Shown here one piece after another: positions 27,110 through 36,300 of a stretch of DNA of 44,540 nt; the stretch's first letter is position 1; every line of letters begins with the position of its first letter. The DNA is from Caldisericia bacterium (GTDB lineage: Bacteria; Caldisericota; Caldisericia; JAAYUI01), in the NCBI GenBank assembly GCA_017992555.1, contig JAGOOK010000013.1:1-44540 (forward strand), read 5' to 3'. Both the position numbers and the translations under genes were made by a program. The notes under the pieces were generated by a model. The model was not told where the DNA came from and ran no database searches. It saw nothing but the letters and a program-made list of their open reading frames with translations.

Positions 27110-27127
27110 CTGTTCCAAGGGGGTAAC

Positions 27128-29317
27128 ATGAGGAAAATTATTTCATTGTTGTCTTGTATGGCTATTGTTTTTCAGTTTTTTATACCGGCACAAAATATAA
27201 CTTTGGCCTTCAGGACGGCATTTGTAGATGGTTTTGATCTGGGGGCCGAAGCTGGAGATGGTGTTATAAAACTTACCTGGGAGAGGGTCCCGGGGGCTTC
27301 CGGTGGTTATTATGTTTATCGCAAAGATGGCGAAAATGGTACTTATGGGACACCCCTGACTGATTTTGGGGTTTTTGGGAATGTTTTTTATGATGGTCCG
27401 ATCCCGAATGACAACAAGTATTGCTATTATGTTGCTCCGCTTGATGAAAACTCCACTGAATTTGGCAGGTCAGTTGAAGCCTGTTCCTCGCCAATATCAC
27501 AAGCGCCGTCATTTATCGAACAATGCAAAACAGTCCTTGTTTTTGTTGTCGATAGTGTGAATTATTTGCACAACGGCGTCAAAAGGACCATGAGTTCACC
27601 ATTCCTTCTAGTCGGCAGGAGAACATATCTTGCTTTCAGGTATGTAACAGAACCGCTTGGCGGGAAAATCGAATGGGACCAGGTCCAGAGAAAAGTCACT
27701 GTCACATACAAAAGCACTGTCGTGGAGATGTGGGTTGGTAAATCGCAGGCAAAAATCAACGGCAAACCAGTCCAGATTGATCCAAGCGATCCCAAGGTCG
27801 TTCCATTTGTAAAGGACGGAAGGACCTTTGTTCCGCTCCGTTTTCCGGTTGAATCTTTCGGCGAAGGCGATGTCAAGTGGTTTGCCCAGACAAAACAGGC
27901 ACAGCTTACTTTCCCGGCAGACTGCAATGAGAAACTGAAGGGAAAGATTATTAGTTATAACAACAAGACGGGCATGTCGGAGATGCTTGGATTTGAAGGC
28001 GAATCATACGTTGTTGTTTTCGGACAGAGCGGGTCTGGCAGTTACATACCAGTTGTTGGCGATTGCATCGAGATTTCAGGTGAGAGGAAGAGAAAGGGAA
28101 CACACGAATACTTTTTTGTAAACTCCACATCCTTGATCGAATGCCAGGAAGGGCCATTTGCCGGATTTGGAGCAGTGGAAAAATATGATGTTCTAAGCGC
28201 TTCGGCCACTATCAGATTTGAAGGCGGAGAAAAAATTGATGTCAGGGTCGATAGGGCCCACATCAGGATGCTGGCCGGACTTAAACCGGGAGATTGTGTT
28301 TTTGCAGCTGGGATGGTTATCAAAAACCCATCCGGTGGAAAATACATAAATACAATTATTTTTGACATGGTGCCATGCAATAAGGGCCAGGTTGACATTG
28401 TTTGTGATGGCAAATGGTATTCGGGGATAGTTCGCGATTTTGATTGCACAAATGGGGTTCTGACTGTTGCACTGGATGACGGTCAGTCAAAAACCGTTTC
28501 AATTGGGAACAGCAACTTTGATTGTGCAAACCTCTCGGTTGGCTATTGTGCCAGGTTCTGCGCAAAGGAAGTAGACGGAAAGCTTGTTTCATCAGTTTTC
28601 TATGCTTTTCCTTGCGACTCCTCTTCCTGCGAAGGGTCTCTCATAAGGGGCAAACTGGTGAAGATTGATTGTGCTTCGCTTAGCATGAGCATTGCGCAGG
28701 ACGATAGATATGTCGAAGTCGCGATATTCCCAAGGGATTGCGAGGACATATCGGCTTCGATGCCTGAATGTGTGGAAGCTTGCGTGGTCAAATCCGGCAA
28801 CCGTTTTGTCGCCCTGAAGGTCAGGCCATACGCTGAGTGCGAAAATGAATGCCCAGGAGAAATTGTCCAGGTAAGGATAGACAGAGTGGATTGTGCGGCA
28901 AAAATTATCTATTGCACAAAGACGGCAACGATGGAGCAAATGAAAATAAAATTCGTGTTGCCGGAATTTTGTCCGCTGGAAGCTGGAAAATGCTATGAGA
29001 TTTGCATTGAAGAGATCAGAAAGCCAGGTCAACAGCCGGAAAGTGTTGCTACGCGCTTCAGGCCGATAGAATGCAGGTACAGGTGCAGTGGCCAGCTCGT
29101 TGCTGGCACAATCAAATCAGTTGATTGTTCAAAACAGGTCGTGATTGTTGGCCAAAATGACGATCTTGGGGACATATTTATAAGGGTCGCCGAACAGGAT
29201 TGCATAAGACTGAAGGAAGGCCATTGTGTGAAAGCCTGCATCACAAAAGACCCAACCGGTTTATATATGGCAAACTGGATCACCGAAGTCGGATCGGAGG
29301 AATGCACCCAGAAATAG
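27128..29317 (+). CDS. Secreted FN3 / stalk-domain protein with six Cys-rich beta repeats
   Basis: A 729-residue exported protein. A signal peptide (about 1-27) is followed by a fibronectin type III domain (about 35-120, VIKLTWERVPGASGGYYVYR) and a copper-amine-oxidase-N/stalk domain (about 133-262, with YLAFRYVTEPLGG and FVPLRFPVESFG). From about 269 to the end are six repeats of roughly 70-80 residues. The repeats share G.I..VDC near the start and, after a beta stretch, C..L..G.C...C. They look like OB-type (DUF5666-like) beta domains with added cysteines. More than 30 cysteines suggest disulfide bonding or metal binding outside the cell. AAGGGGG lies 4 bases before the ATG. Function unknown. 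Confidence 0.8.
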   Translation: MRKIISLLSCMAIVFQFFIPAQNITLAFRTAFVDGFDLGAEAGDGVIKLTWERVPGASGGYYVYRKDGENGTYGTPLTDFGVFGNVFYDGPIPNDNKYCYYVAPLDENSTEFGRSVEACSSPISQAPSFIEQCKTVLVFVVDSVNYLHNGVKRTMSSPFLLVGRRTYLAFRYVTEPLGGKIEWDQVQRKVTVTYKSTVVEMWVGKSQAKINGKPVQIDPSDPKVVPFVKDGRTFVPLRFPVESFGEGDVKWFAQTKQAQLTFPADCNEKLKGKIISYNNKTGMSEMLGFEGESYVVVFGQSGSGSYIPVVGDCIEISGERKRKGTHEYFFVNSTSLIECQEGPFAGFGAVEKYDVLSASATIRFEGGEKIDVRVDRAHIRMLAGLKPGDCVFAAGMVIKNPSGGKYINTIIFDMVPCNKGQVDIVCDGKWYSGIVRDFDCTNGVLTVALDDGQSKTVSIGNSNFDCANLSVGYCARFCAKEVDGKLVSSVFYAFPCDSSSCEGSLIRGKLVKIDCASLSMSIAQDDRYVEVAIFPRDCEDISASMPECVEACVVKSGNRFVALKVRPYAECENECPGEIVQVRIDRVDCAAKIIYCTKTATMEQMKIKFVLPEFCPLEAGKCYEICIEEIRKPGQQPESVATRFRPIECRYRCSGQLVAGTIKSVDCSKQVVIVGQNDDLGDIFIRVAEQDCIRLKEGHCVKACITKDPTGLYMANWITEVGSEECTQK
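27932..29314 (+). repeat. Six tandem protein repeats, Cys-rich OB-like units
   Basis: Approximate units: 27932-28150, 28151-28417, 28418-28630, 28631-28849, 28850-29089, 29090-29314. The last four are clearest, each opening with a short strand and VDC/FDC/IDC and closing with paired cysteines around a G-x-C-x3-C core. The repetition is at protein level; I see no near-identical DNA, so it is old duplication rather than recent expansion. Confidence 0.7.
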
Positions 29318-29329
29318 CGACAAAAAGCT

Positions 29330-29358
29330 TTGAATAATCTAAAGAGACAAGACTAAAT
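29330..29358 (+). promoter_or_regulatory. Possible promoter of the PQQ-like propeller gene
   Basis: TTGAAT (29330-29335), a 17-base spacer and CTAAAT (29353-29358), within an AT-rich 73-base gap. The -10 is weak and several overlapping alternatives exist (TAAATA one base later). The gap shows no terminator, so read-through from the previous gene is also possible. Confidence 0.3.
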
Positions 29359-29396
29359 ATATAAATAAAATTTTTTGAGCCAGAAAGGGGTTGGTA

Positions 29397-31073
29397 ATGA
29401 AAAGAAGCTGGAAATTGGTTGCATTGACGTTGTTTATTCTCTTTCTTGTTTGTGGGAGCGATTTACTGGTACTGGGGGGACAAAATAAAAAGAATGACCC
29501 TGAATTAATTGAGTCGACTTTTACTCAAAACACCTTACAGGATTCAAGCTGTGACTGGCCATCTTTCGGAAGGACGCCAGACAACAATCGTGTTGCACCT
29601 GATGGTTGCGGGCCAAAAACAAATAATCTGGTGAAGCTTTGGGAGTTTAAATTTCCCCAACAAAAAGCAATGATGATGGTAAAATCTGATCCTGTTTTAT
29701 TAAATGGTAAAATTTACATTGGTTCACGTTTTTTAAATAAAATTCTTTGCTTGAAAGCATTAACCGGAGAAAAAGTTTGGGAATATGATACTGAAGATGG
29801 AGAGGTTACAGCTCCAATCGTATCAAATGGGAGAATTTACTTTGGCTCATCTATCGAGATAGACGAAGATCAATATATGGGAAGAATTTATTGTTTGGAT
29901 GCTTTATCTGGAGAAAAAATATGGGCTCGTTATATTGGAGCTTATATACTTGCGTCTCCTGTTGTTGCAAATGGAAGATTGTTTGTAGGATCAAATGATA
30001 AAAAACTTTATTGCGTTGATGCTCTAAAAGGGGAAAAAATATGGGAATATCGGACAGGACTTGCGATAATATCAACACCTGCATTATCAAATGGGAAAGT
30101 TTTTATAGCGTCAAAAGATTATAGATTACATTGTGTAGATGAGTTATCTGGAAGAAAATTGTGGGAGTATAGAACGAATATTACAATAGAGTCTTCACCT
30201 TCGGTAGCTGATGGAAGAGTTTATGTAGGATCAAGAGATAAAAACCTTTATTGTTTAAATGTTTTGTCTGGTAAGGTGATCTGGGTATTTAGAACAGGTG
30301 GAGAAATATACTCAACTCCTGTAATATTAGAAAGAACAGTATATATGGGATCTGAGGATAAGAAATTTTATTGTCTGGATGCTCTGTCTGGCAAGAAAAT
30401 TTGGGAGTTTGAGGCTGATGATTCTATACATTCATCATCCGCTATATCAGGAGAAAACGTGTATTTTTCTTCTGGCAGGAGATTATACATTTTGAATGTA
30501 AAAAATGGTTCGAAATTGGGTGTTTGTGACGTCGGCTATTCAGACTCGTCGCCGATTATATCTGGTGGGAAAATATATATTGGATCTAGTGACGGGGTTT
30601 GTTGTTTTGGTGATGCGCAGCCACCTTCTGCGGGAACATGTTGCGATAACTGTACAGATTGTAATAAGTGCATGGCATTTAAAGTTGGCTCAAAAGACTG
30701 GTTTATCTGCAATCAGTTGCAAACACCAATGAGTACTGCACCGATAATTAAAAATGGTAGAACATTCTTGGTCATAAGGTATATTGCTGAAACAATAGGC
30801 GCGAATGTAGATTGGAATGCAACGAGCCAGACAGTCACAATAACAGACCCAAAAAATGGGAAAACAATTCAGCTTCAGATAAACAACAATATTGCAACGA
30901 TTGGTGGTAAAAAAGTCCAGATTGACCAGAATACTGATGTTAAACCTTTCATATCCGAAGGGAGAACGCTTTTACCCCTTCGATTTGTTGTTGATTCGCT
31001 TGGGCTTGACTTGGACTGGCTCGATCAAACAAAAGAAGCCATAATCTGCTACAAAGACCCAATGTGTCCGTGA
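29397..31073 (+). CDS. Secreted eight-bladed PQQ-like beta-propeller with Cys cluster and stalk domain
   Basis: A 558-residue exported protein with a signal peptide (about 1-27). A PQQ_2-like propeller (about 50-405) is made of blades close to 40 residues with the pattern NGRLFVGSNDKKLYCVDALK then GEKIWEY. I count eight strands of the YxGS type. Next comes a compact cysteine cluster (C415, C416, C419, C422, C425), then a stalk domain (about 430-558, VIRYIAETIGANVDW and LPLRFVVDSLGLDLDW). Known relatives include BamB-like scaffold proteins and quinoprotein dehydrogenases; I see no dehydrogenase active site, so binding or scaffolding is likelier. ATG 29397 is preferred to TTG 29391, with AAAGGGG 6 bases upstream. 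The propeller DNA is distinctly AT-richer than gap/pgk. Confidence 0.85.
   Translation: MKRSWKLVALTLFILFLVCGSDLLVLGGQNKKNDPELIESTFTQNTLQDSSCDWPSFGRTPDNNRVAPDGCGPKTNNLVKLWEFKFPQQKAMMMVKSDPVLLNGKIYIGSRFLNKILCLKALTGEKVWEYDTEDGEVTAPIVSNGRIYFGSSIEIDEDQYMGRIYCLDALSGEKIWARYIGAYILASPVVANGRLFVGSNDKKLYCVDALKGEKIWEYRTGLAIISTPALSNGKVFIASKDYRLHCVDELSGRKLWEYRTNITIESSPSVADGRVYVGSRDKNLYCLNVLSGKVIWVFRTGGEIYSTPVILERTVYMGSEDKKFYCLDALSGKKIWEFEADDSIHSSSAISGENVYFSSGRRLYILNVKNGSKLGVCDVGYSDSSPIISGGKIYIGSSDGVCCFGDAQPPSAGTCCDNCTDCNKCMAFKVGSKDWFICNQLQTPMSTAPIIKNGRTFLVIRYIAETIGANVDWNATSQTVTITDPKNGKTIQLQINNNIATIGGKKVQIDQNTDVKPFISEGRTLLPLRFVVDSLGLDLDWLDQTKEAIICYKDPMCP
29690..30600 (+). repeat. Tandem propeller-blade repeats of about 120 bases
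   Basis: Successive blades share DNA segments such as TTTATTGTNTGGATGCTNTG and a following GGAGAAAAAATATGGG, spaced about 120 bases apart. Similarity is visible at DNA level in the middle five blades, implying more recent or homogenised duplication than in the Cys-rich neighbour. Confidence 0.7.
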
Positions 31074-31116
31074 AGATTCAATGAAATATTCATTAATACT
31101 AATCTGGTTGTGACTG

Positions 31117-31144
31117 TTGAAAAATATTCTTTGGCGCGCATAAT
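31117..31144 (+). promoter_or_regulatory. Predicted promoter of gap-pgk
   Basis: TTGAAA (31117-31122), a 16-base spacer and CATAAT (31139-31144). The start would be near 31151, leaving a leader of about 12 bases consisting mainly of GGAGGTG. The elements match five of six consensus bases each. Confidence 0.55.
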
Positions 31145-31162
31145 CGGTTCTGGAGGTGAAAG

Positions 31163-32170
31163 ATGGCTAGAATTGCTATCAATGGATTCGGAAGGATTGG
31201 AAGGCAAGTCTACAAGGCCATTTCCGAATATTTCCCACAGCACGACATAGTTGCGGTCAATGATATAACGGACCCCGAAACACTCGTTCATCTTCTCAAA
31301 TATGACAGCAACTATGGTGTTTACGGTCATGAGATCACTCTCGAAAAAGACACCTTTACATGTTGCGGCAAGCAGACCAGGTGCCTGAAGATTCTTTCCC
31401 CACTTGAGCTTCCCTGGAACGAGATGAAGGTGGACATCGTTGTAGAGAGCACCGGCAAGTTTGCAAATGGAAAGGACGCAAAGGTCCATCTTGACAAGGG
31501 GGCGAGAAAAGTCATGGTTTCTGCCCCAATGAAAGACCCGGACTATATGATCCTCCGCGGTGTGAACTGCGACTATTACGACCCAAAAATCCATCATGTT
31601 GTTTCAAACGCTTCCTGCACAACAAACAGCCTGGCACCTGTTGCAAAAATCCTTCACGAGAATTTTGGCATCCTGAATGGTTTTATGACGACAGTCCACG
31701 CCTATACAAATGACCAGAAGATTCTCGATGCCCCCCACAAGGATTTGAGGAGGGCCAGGAATGCTGCCACGAATATAATTCCAACGACAACAGGAGCCGC
31801 CGAGGCTGTTGGGAAAGTAATCCCTGAACTAAAGGGCAAGATGACCGGTATCTCCCTCAGGGTGCCAACATCTGTCGTTTCAATCACCGATTTTGTGTGC
31901 ACCCTGGAAAAACAGTGCAGCGTGGAGCAGATAAACGAAAAACTTGAAGAAGCCAGCAAAGGAAAACTGAAAGGGATCCTTGGATACTCCAGGGAACCCC
32001 TTGTTTCCAGTGATTACAAAGGATCGGCCTATTCAGGAATTGTCGATGCACTCTCAACGATGATGGTTGGCAATAACATGGCCAAAGTGCTTATATGGTA
32101 TGACAACGAATGGGGCTATTCGGTCAGGTCTGCAGAAGTCGTTGACATACTGGCAACGAGGGGTGTGTGA
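31163..32170 (+). CDS. gap: Glyceraldehyde-3-phosphate dehydrogenase, type I
   Basis: A 335-residue cytoplasmic enzyme that oxidises glyceraldehyde 3-phosphate with NAD(P) and phosphate to 1,3-bisphosphoglycerate. The Rossmann motif INGFGRIG is at 6-13, the active-site SNASCTTN has Cys152, and HAYTNDQ and the C-terminal WYDNEWGYS are intact. Length is standard. GGAGGTG lies 4 bases before the ATG. Immediately followed by pgk (the pgk GTG begins on the base after the gap stop), as in classic glycolytic operons. Confidence 0.98.
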   Translation: MARIAINGFGRIGRQVYKAISEYFPQHDIVAVNDITDPETLVHLLKYDSNYGVYGHEITLEKDTFTCCGKQTRCLKILSPLELPWNEMKVDIVVESTGKFANGKDAKVHLDKGARKVMVSAPMKDPDYMILRGVNCDYYDPKIHHVVSNASCTTNSLAPVAKILHENFGILNGFMTTVHAYTNDQKILDAPHKDLRRARNAATNIIPTTTGAAEAVGKVIPELKGKMTGISLRVPTSVVSITDFVCTLEKQCSVEQINEKLEEASKGKLKGILGYSREPLVSSDYKGSAYSGIVDALSTMMVGNNMAKVLIWYDNEWGYSVRSAEVVDILATRGV

Positions 32171-33352
32171 GTGAAAAAGCGCACCGTTGAAGGCGTTGAT
32201 GTTTTCAACAAAAGGGTGTTGCTCAGGGCCGACTTCAATTCGCCTGTTGAAAACGGAAAAATTGTTGATGATACGAGAATCACTGCCACCATGCCCACGA
32301 TTACCCACCTGCTGGATCGTGGTGCGAAGCTTATTATCTGCTCACATCAGGGGAGACCTGACGGCAAATATGTCGAGCAATATTCATTAAAGCCCATCGC
32401 AGAACATTTGAGAGAATTGATTAACAAACCCATAAAGATGGCACCTGACTGCGTTGGCTGCCAGGTCAGTTCGATGGTTGACTCGCTCATGCCCGGAGAG
32501 GCATTGGTGCTGGAAAATCTCAGGTTCCACAAAGAAGAAGAGGAATGTGATGAATCGTTCTCCAAGGAGCTCGCCTCGCTTGGCGAAATCTACGTGAATG
32601 ATGCATTTGGCACTTGCCACAGAAAGCACGCCAGCATCTATGGCGTTCCCCTTATTCTGAAACCGGCTGTTGCAGGATTGCTTCTGGTGAAAGAGCTCAA
32701 GTACCTTGGTGATACCACTGAAAATCCCAAGAGGCCGTTTGCCGTTGTTTTCGGTGGGGCCAAAGTTTCTGATAAAATAAAGGTTGTTTATAATCTTGAA
32801 AAAATCGCTGACTTGATAGTCATTGGTGGTGGCATGTCCTTTACTTTCATGGCCTCGCAGGGTATTGGCATCGGAACATCGCTTGTCCAGAAAGATATGA
32901 TAGACAGCTGCAGGGCATTCCTTGAGGAATGCAGGAAAAAAGGGAAAAAAGTCTTGCTACCTGTTGACAATATTGTTGCGGACAATTACAAAGACCCTAC
33001 GGACATAAAAATTTCTGCAAATGGCATTCCCGATGGAATGGAAGGCGTTGACATTGGCCCGAAGACCTCAAAGATGTTCTGCGATGAACTTACAAAATGT
33101 GAGACAGTCGTGTGGAATGGCCCTTTAGGCGTGTTCGAGGACGAACGTTTTGCCGAGGGCACCAAGACCGTCATGAAGTGCGTGGCTGGCGGAGTCAAGG
33201 TGTCTGTGATCGGCGGAGGTGATTCTGCGGCCGCTGCGGCAAAGTTCGGATTCACGAACCAGTTCACGCACGTATCAACAGGAGGAGGGGCATCGCTTGA
33301 ATTCCTTGAAGGGAAGGAGCTCCCAGGCATTAAAGTTCTGGACGACGCTTAG
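32171..33352 (+). CDS. pgk: Phosphoglycerate kinase
   Basis: A 393-residue cytoplasmic enzyme that transfers phosphate from 1,3-bisphosphoglycerate to ADP. The substrate motif RADFNSPV is at 19-26, followed by SHQGRPDG, the NDAFGTCHRKHAS segment, and the nucleotide-binding GGAKVSDK and GGGDSAAAAAKFG. The conserved C-terminal STGGGASLEFLEG is intact. The start is GTG directly after the gap stop. The DNA encoding that last motif also forms the ribosome site of the next gene, which begins in another frame before pgk ends. Confidence 0.98.
   Translation: MKKRTVEGVDVFNKRVLLRADFNSPVENGKIVDDTRITATMPTITHLLDRGAKLIICSHQGRPDGKYVEQYSLKPIAEHLRELINKPIKMAPDCVGCQVSSMVDSLMPGEALVLENLRFHKEEEECDESFSKELASLGEIYVNDAFGTCHRKHASIYGVPLILKPAVAGLLLVKELKYLGDTTENPKRPFAVVFGGAKVSDKIKVVYNLEKIADLIVIGGGMSFTFMASQGIGIGTSLVQKDMIDSCRAFLEECRKKGKKVLLPVDNIVADNYKDPTDIKISANGIPDGMEGVDIGPKTSKMFCDELTKCETVVWNGPLGVFEDERFAEGTKTVMKCVAGGVKVSVIGGGDSAAAAAKFGFTNQFTHVSTGGGASLEFLEGKELPGIKVLDDA
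33281..33290 (+). promoter_or_regulatory. Ribosome binding site inside pgk that sets the start of the next gene
   Basis: GGAGGAGGGG at 33281-33290, 6 bases before TTG 33297. The same bases encode the conserved GGG of the pgk motif TGGGASLE. It is the strongest ribosome site near the beginning of the downstream frame and places the start directly before a good signal peptide. Confidence 0.7.
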
Positions 33353-36300
33353 TCTTTCGGCCCTTTTGGTTTTTACATGTGCCGTTGTTCCGGTCAGGAA
33401 CGCTGAAAAAGCGTCCTCGCTTGGTATCACATCTGCACTTATAATTCCATGCTCCCAAATGGAGGGTCTCTATCTTGACCAAGCACAGGAGACATGGGTG
33501 GAGGGTTGTTCAAGGAGATCAACGGGCTTTTTCGAATACAAGATAAGGTTTGATGGTGAAGGCCCAATACTGTTGGAAGTGGAAACTTCCGGCAGTATTG
33601 TTATTGAGGCCTCCCTCAATGGTGAGCCCTTAAAGCAATATTTTGAATCCGGCCAGATTGATGAGGACATCTCAGTAAAGATGAAGCGCCAGTTGAGGCT
33701 CGATGCTTCTGGCGGTTCGCCCTTGCGTGTGAAATTTTCGAAGAAAAAAGGCTCCTCAAAACCCTTTGCCCTCTGGAAACTATATGTCCGGAGAGGTGTG
33801 GAAATTTACCCTGGAACTCCCACGGAACAGGCATATCTGGACAGCGCTGGTTCATCGATCCTGCTTCCTGGCGGTGGCAGGGGGTTATCCAAGGGTGATG
33901 AAGTAAAATATAAAGTAAACCAAGCTGAAGCCGGTCCTCTCGGTGTTGTAATTGAGAGCATCGGGGACATGAAAGTCTTGTTGGCTTCAGGGGGTGCTCC
34001 AGAGGATGTAGAGCTCATGAAATCTGGCGAGTTTACCTATGGTTTCATGACAGCCAACGACCTGAATTCTTCGATTGTTCTAAGGGCAACTGGTGAGCTC
34101 AAGATAATAAGGGTTTCCATCTATTTTGGGCTCTCTTGCATGGATTTTCAAACTGAACTTTCAAAAATGGTTTTTCCTGGTTTTGGCAAAGAAGCTATTT
34201 TAAGTGTCGATGAGCCTATTGTTTTCAAACTGCCGCCCCATGCTGATTCCATTTTCTGGTGCCAGGCGGAAAATATCGCCTCAATAAAAACTGAGGGGCT
34301 CGAAATATACAATCTTTCAGGGTGCTTGTTTACAAAGGTTCCACAATCTTTGAACGAAGTAAAACTACAGGGTTCTGGCAAGCTGTATTCCTGGGGTATC
34401 GATCAGGACCCTGACGAGGACAGCTTGCCCTCAAGTTTCGAGATGGCGTATGGCACTGATGCTGACAGGGCGTTTACCGATTTTGACGAGCAGAACGACT
34501 ATGTGGACATAATGCCACTCGATACCGACAATGATGGACTGGATGATGATGTAGAACGCTTCCTTGGAATCAATCCCTCGTACTATGATTCCAATTCTGA
34601 TGGGTATCCTGACTCGCTTGGGCTCTCGACCCCGAAACTCTCGCCATTCTGCGCGAACATAACCAGAAAGCCATGGCCAGGGGTCCTAAACCAGGATGTT
34701 TACGATCCACAGCTGGTTTCACAGGCAATAAGATTTGGAGATACGAACCTTATAATTCCATTTGGCAAAATCCTTTTGGATAGAGACCCAGTGACTGGGC
34801 TCAAAACCTGGATGGGAGAGGCTGAAGGTTTTACTGGCGTTGTCCTGGATTATTGTGCAATAAAGATGGCCGATCTTTCAAAACCAGAGATGATTGATGC
34901 TTTCCAGATCTATGCAAAGAGACTCTGGGGAAATATCGAGACCGATGACAATCTGGCGTACAAAGCTGGAATGTTCTGTTGTAATAGGATTGAGAGTTTT
35001 GGAAAAGAAGCCATAAAACTGGCCAAAGAGAAGGGGCTTAAAGTTGCCGTAACAGTTCCATCGCCATATTCACCTGACAGGGCGATAGTTCCATACCTTT
35101 TGTTGAAAGAATTTGACAGGGTGACAGTTATTCCTCCGGCTTTTTCATCAGACCAGATGGGTTTTTATGCCGGTTTTAAGGATGCTGGAATTATCGGGCG
35201 TGGTGTCTATATCTATGTGTCTGATGAGAAAACTTCCAGGGCATATATTGCCGGGGTCAGGGAAAGCGGGTTTTTGCTTGGGACCTCTGTTTCTGAAAAC
35301 AGGCCTCTGTCTCTTCCAGACAAACCAGTGACAGCCAAAACCGATTTTGTGCAGATAATTACTGACAGCTCTGTATGGGCGCCACAGTTTGACATCCAGA
35401 ACCAACATCCGGACTGGGTATTGCAACTGGCACAGAATGGTTATTTTTGTAGGCCCTCCCAGATGCAGGATTTTATTGAAGCCAAAGAGGTTTTTATTGA
35501 TGAAACAACGACATTTCTGACAGAGGATGATCTTTCAACTATAAAAAATTGGATAGAAAAAGGTGGCAATATCCTCTTCAGGCTGGGTGATGGAAGATTT
35601 AAAAATGAGGTTTGGTGGGGATCAAGAACCTCTCTTGGTAGAATTGTGGCCAGAGAGTTTGGTCTCCATGAAGTGGGGCTTGGGAAGGTTTATAAAGCTG
35701 GTTCCGGCCACATCATGCTTTATGATGGGGATGTTTCAACTGGCGCTGCATTGTTCTTTAATGAACTCAAAGAGGATGCCCCAAAACCATCATGCCAATA
35801 TTGCGAAGCTGAAAAAGACCAAGTAGAAGCATGTTTTTCATGGTCTAAAGTAGAACAAGCCGGGGAGTTCCCAAAAAATGATTATCCGATAACTGTCCCG
35901 ATTGCAGATCTAAAGCCGCCGAAGATATTTGTTTCAACTTGTGCTGTACCATGGATTGAAAAAACCGATTCAAAGGTGAGGATGCTTTGCCAGGGACCAA
36001 AAGGTCTCTGCGCCTCGGTTGCAATTGCTTTGGGTGGCGCCCCGCTCTCGTCTTCTTCAAGCACGCCGTTCTCCTTCACGGTAAAGGGTGGGATAACAAC
36101 CATATCTTTCGTCTGTTCCGGTGGTGGTGATGCTTTTATTTTTGATCTGAGTGAGTTCCTTGATCTGGAAGTCAAGCAGGCCACCGTTTATCCGATAAAA
36201 CCCAACGAAGGTGAGGCGGTTACGGTTGATGCCTATGTAGAAAATAAGTCACAGATTCCTTCCGGCCCATTTACCGTCGCTTTTTACTGGAACACAAAAG

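Larger units (their letters stand above)
26820..27127 (+). other. Divergent intergenic region between the foldase operon and the Cys-rich stalk protein
   Basis: 308 bases without a gene. The left end holds the leftward promoter and ribosome site of the foldase operon, and the right end holds a rightward promoter (27081-27109). Between them is about 200 bases of AT-rich sequence with one short inverted repeat (TTCAAG, 5-base loop, CTTGAA at 26974-26990). I see no ORF with a ribosome site and no RNA gene in it. The inverted repeat could be an operator, but nothing else supports that. Confidence 0.6.

Noticed and set aside
29690..30600. Regular 120-base repeats as a CRISPR or satellite array
   Set aside because: They are in one open frame and encode propeller blades; the units have no conserved repeat plus unique spacer structure.
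31078..31098. AT palindrome AATGAA-ATA-TTCATT after the propeller gene as a terminator
   Set aside because: The stem is six A/T-rich pairs and no T-run follows on the plus strand.
33219..33296. Upstream extension of the secreted-protein frame inside pgk
   Set aside because: The extra residues (Arg/Ser/Gln-rich) would bury the signal peptide; the strong ribosome site points to TTG 33297.
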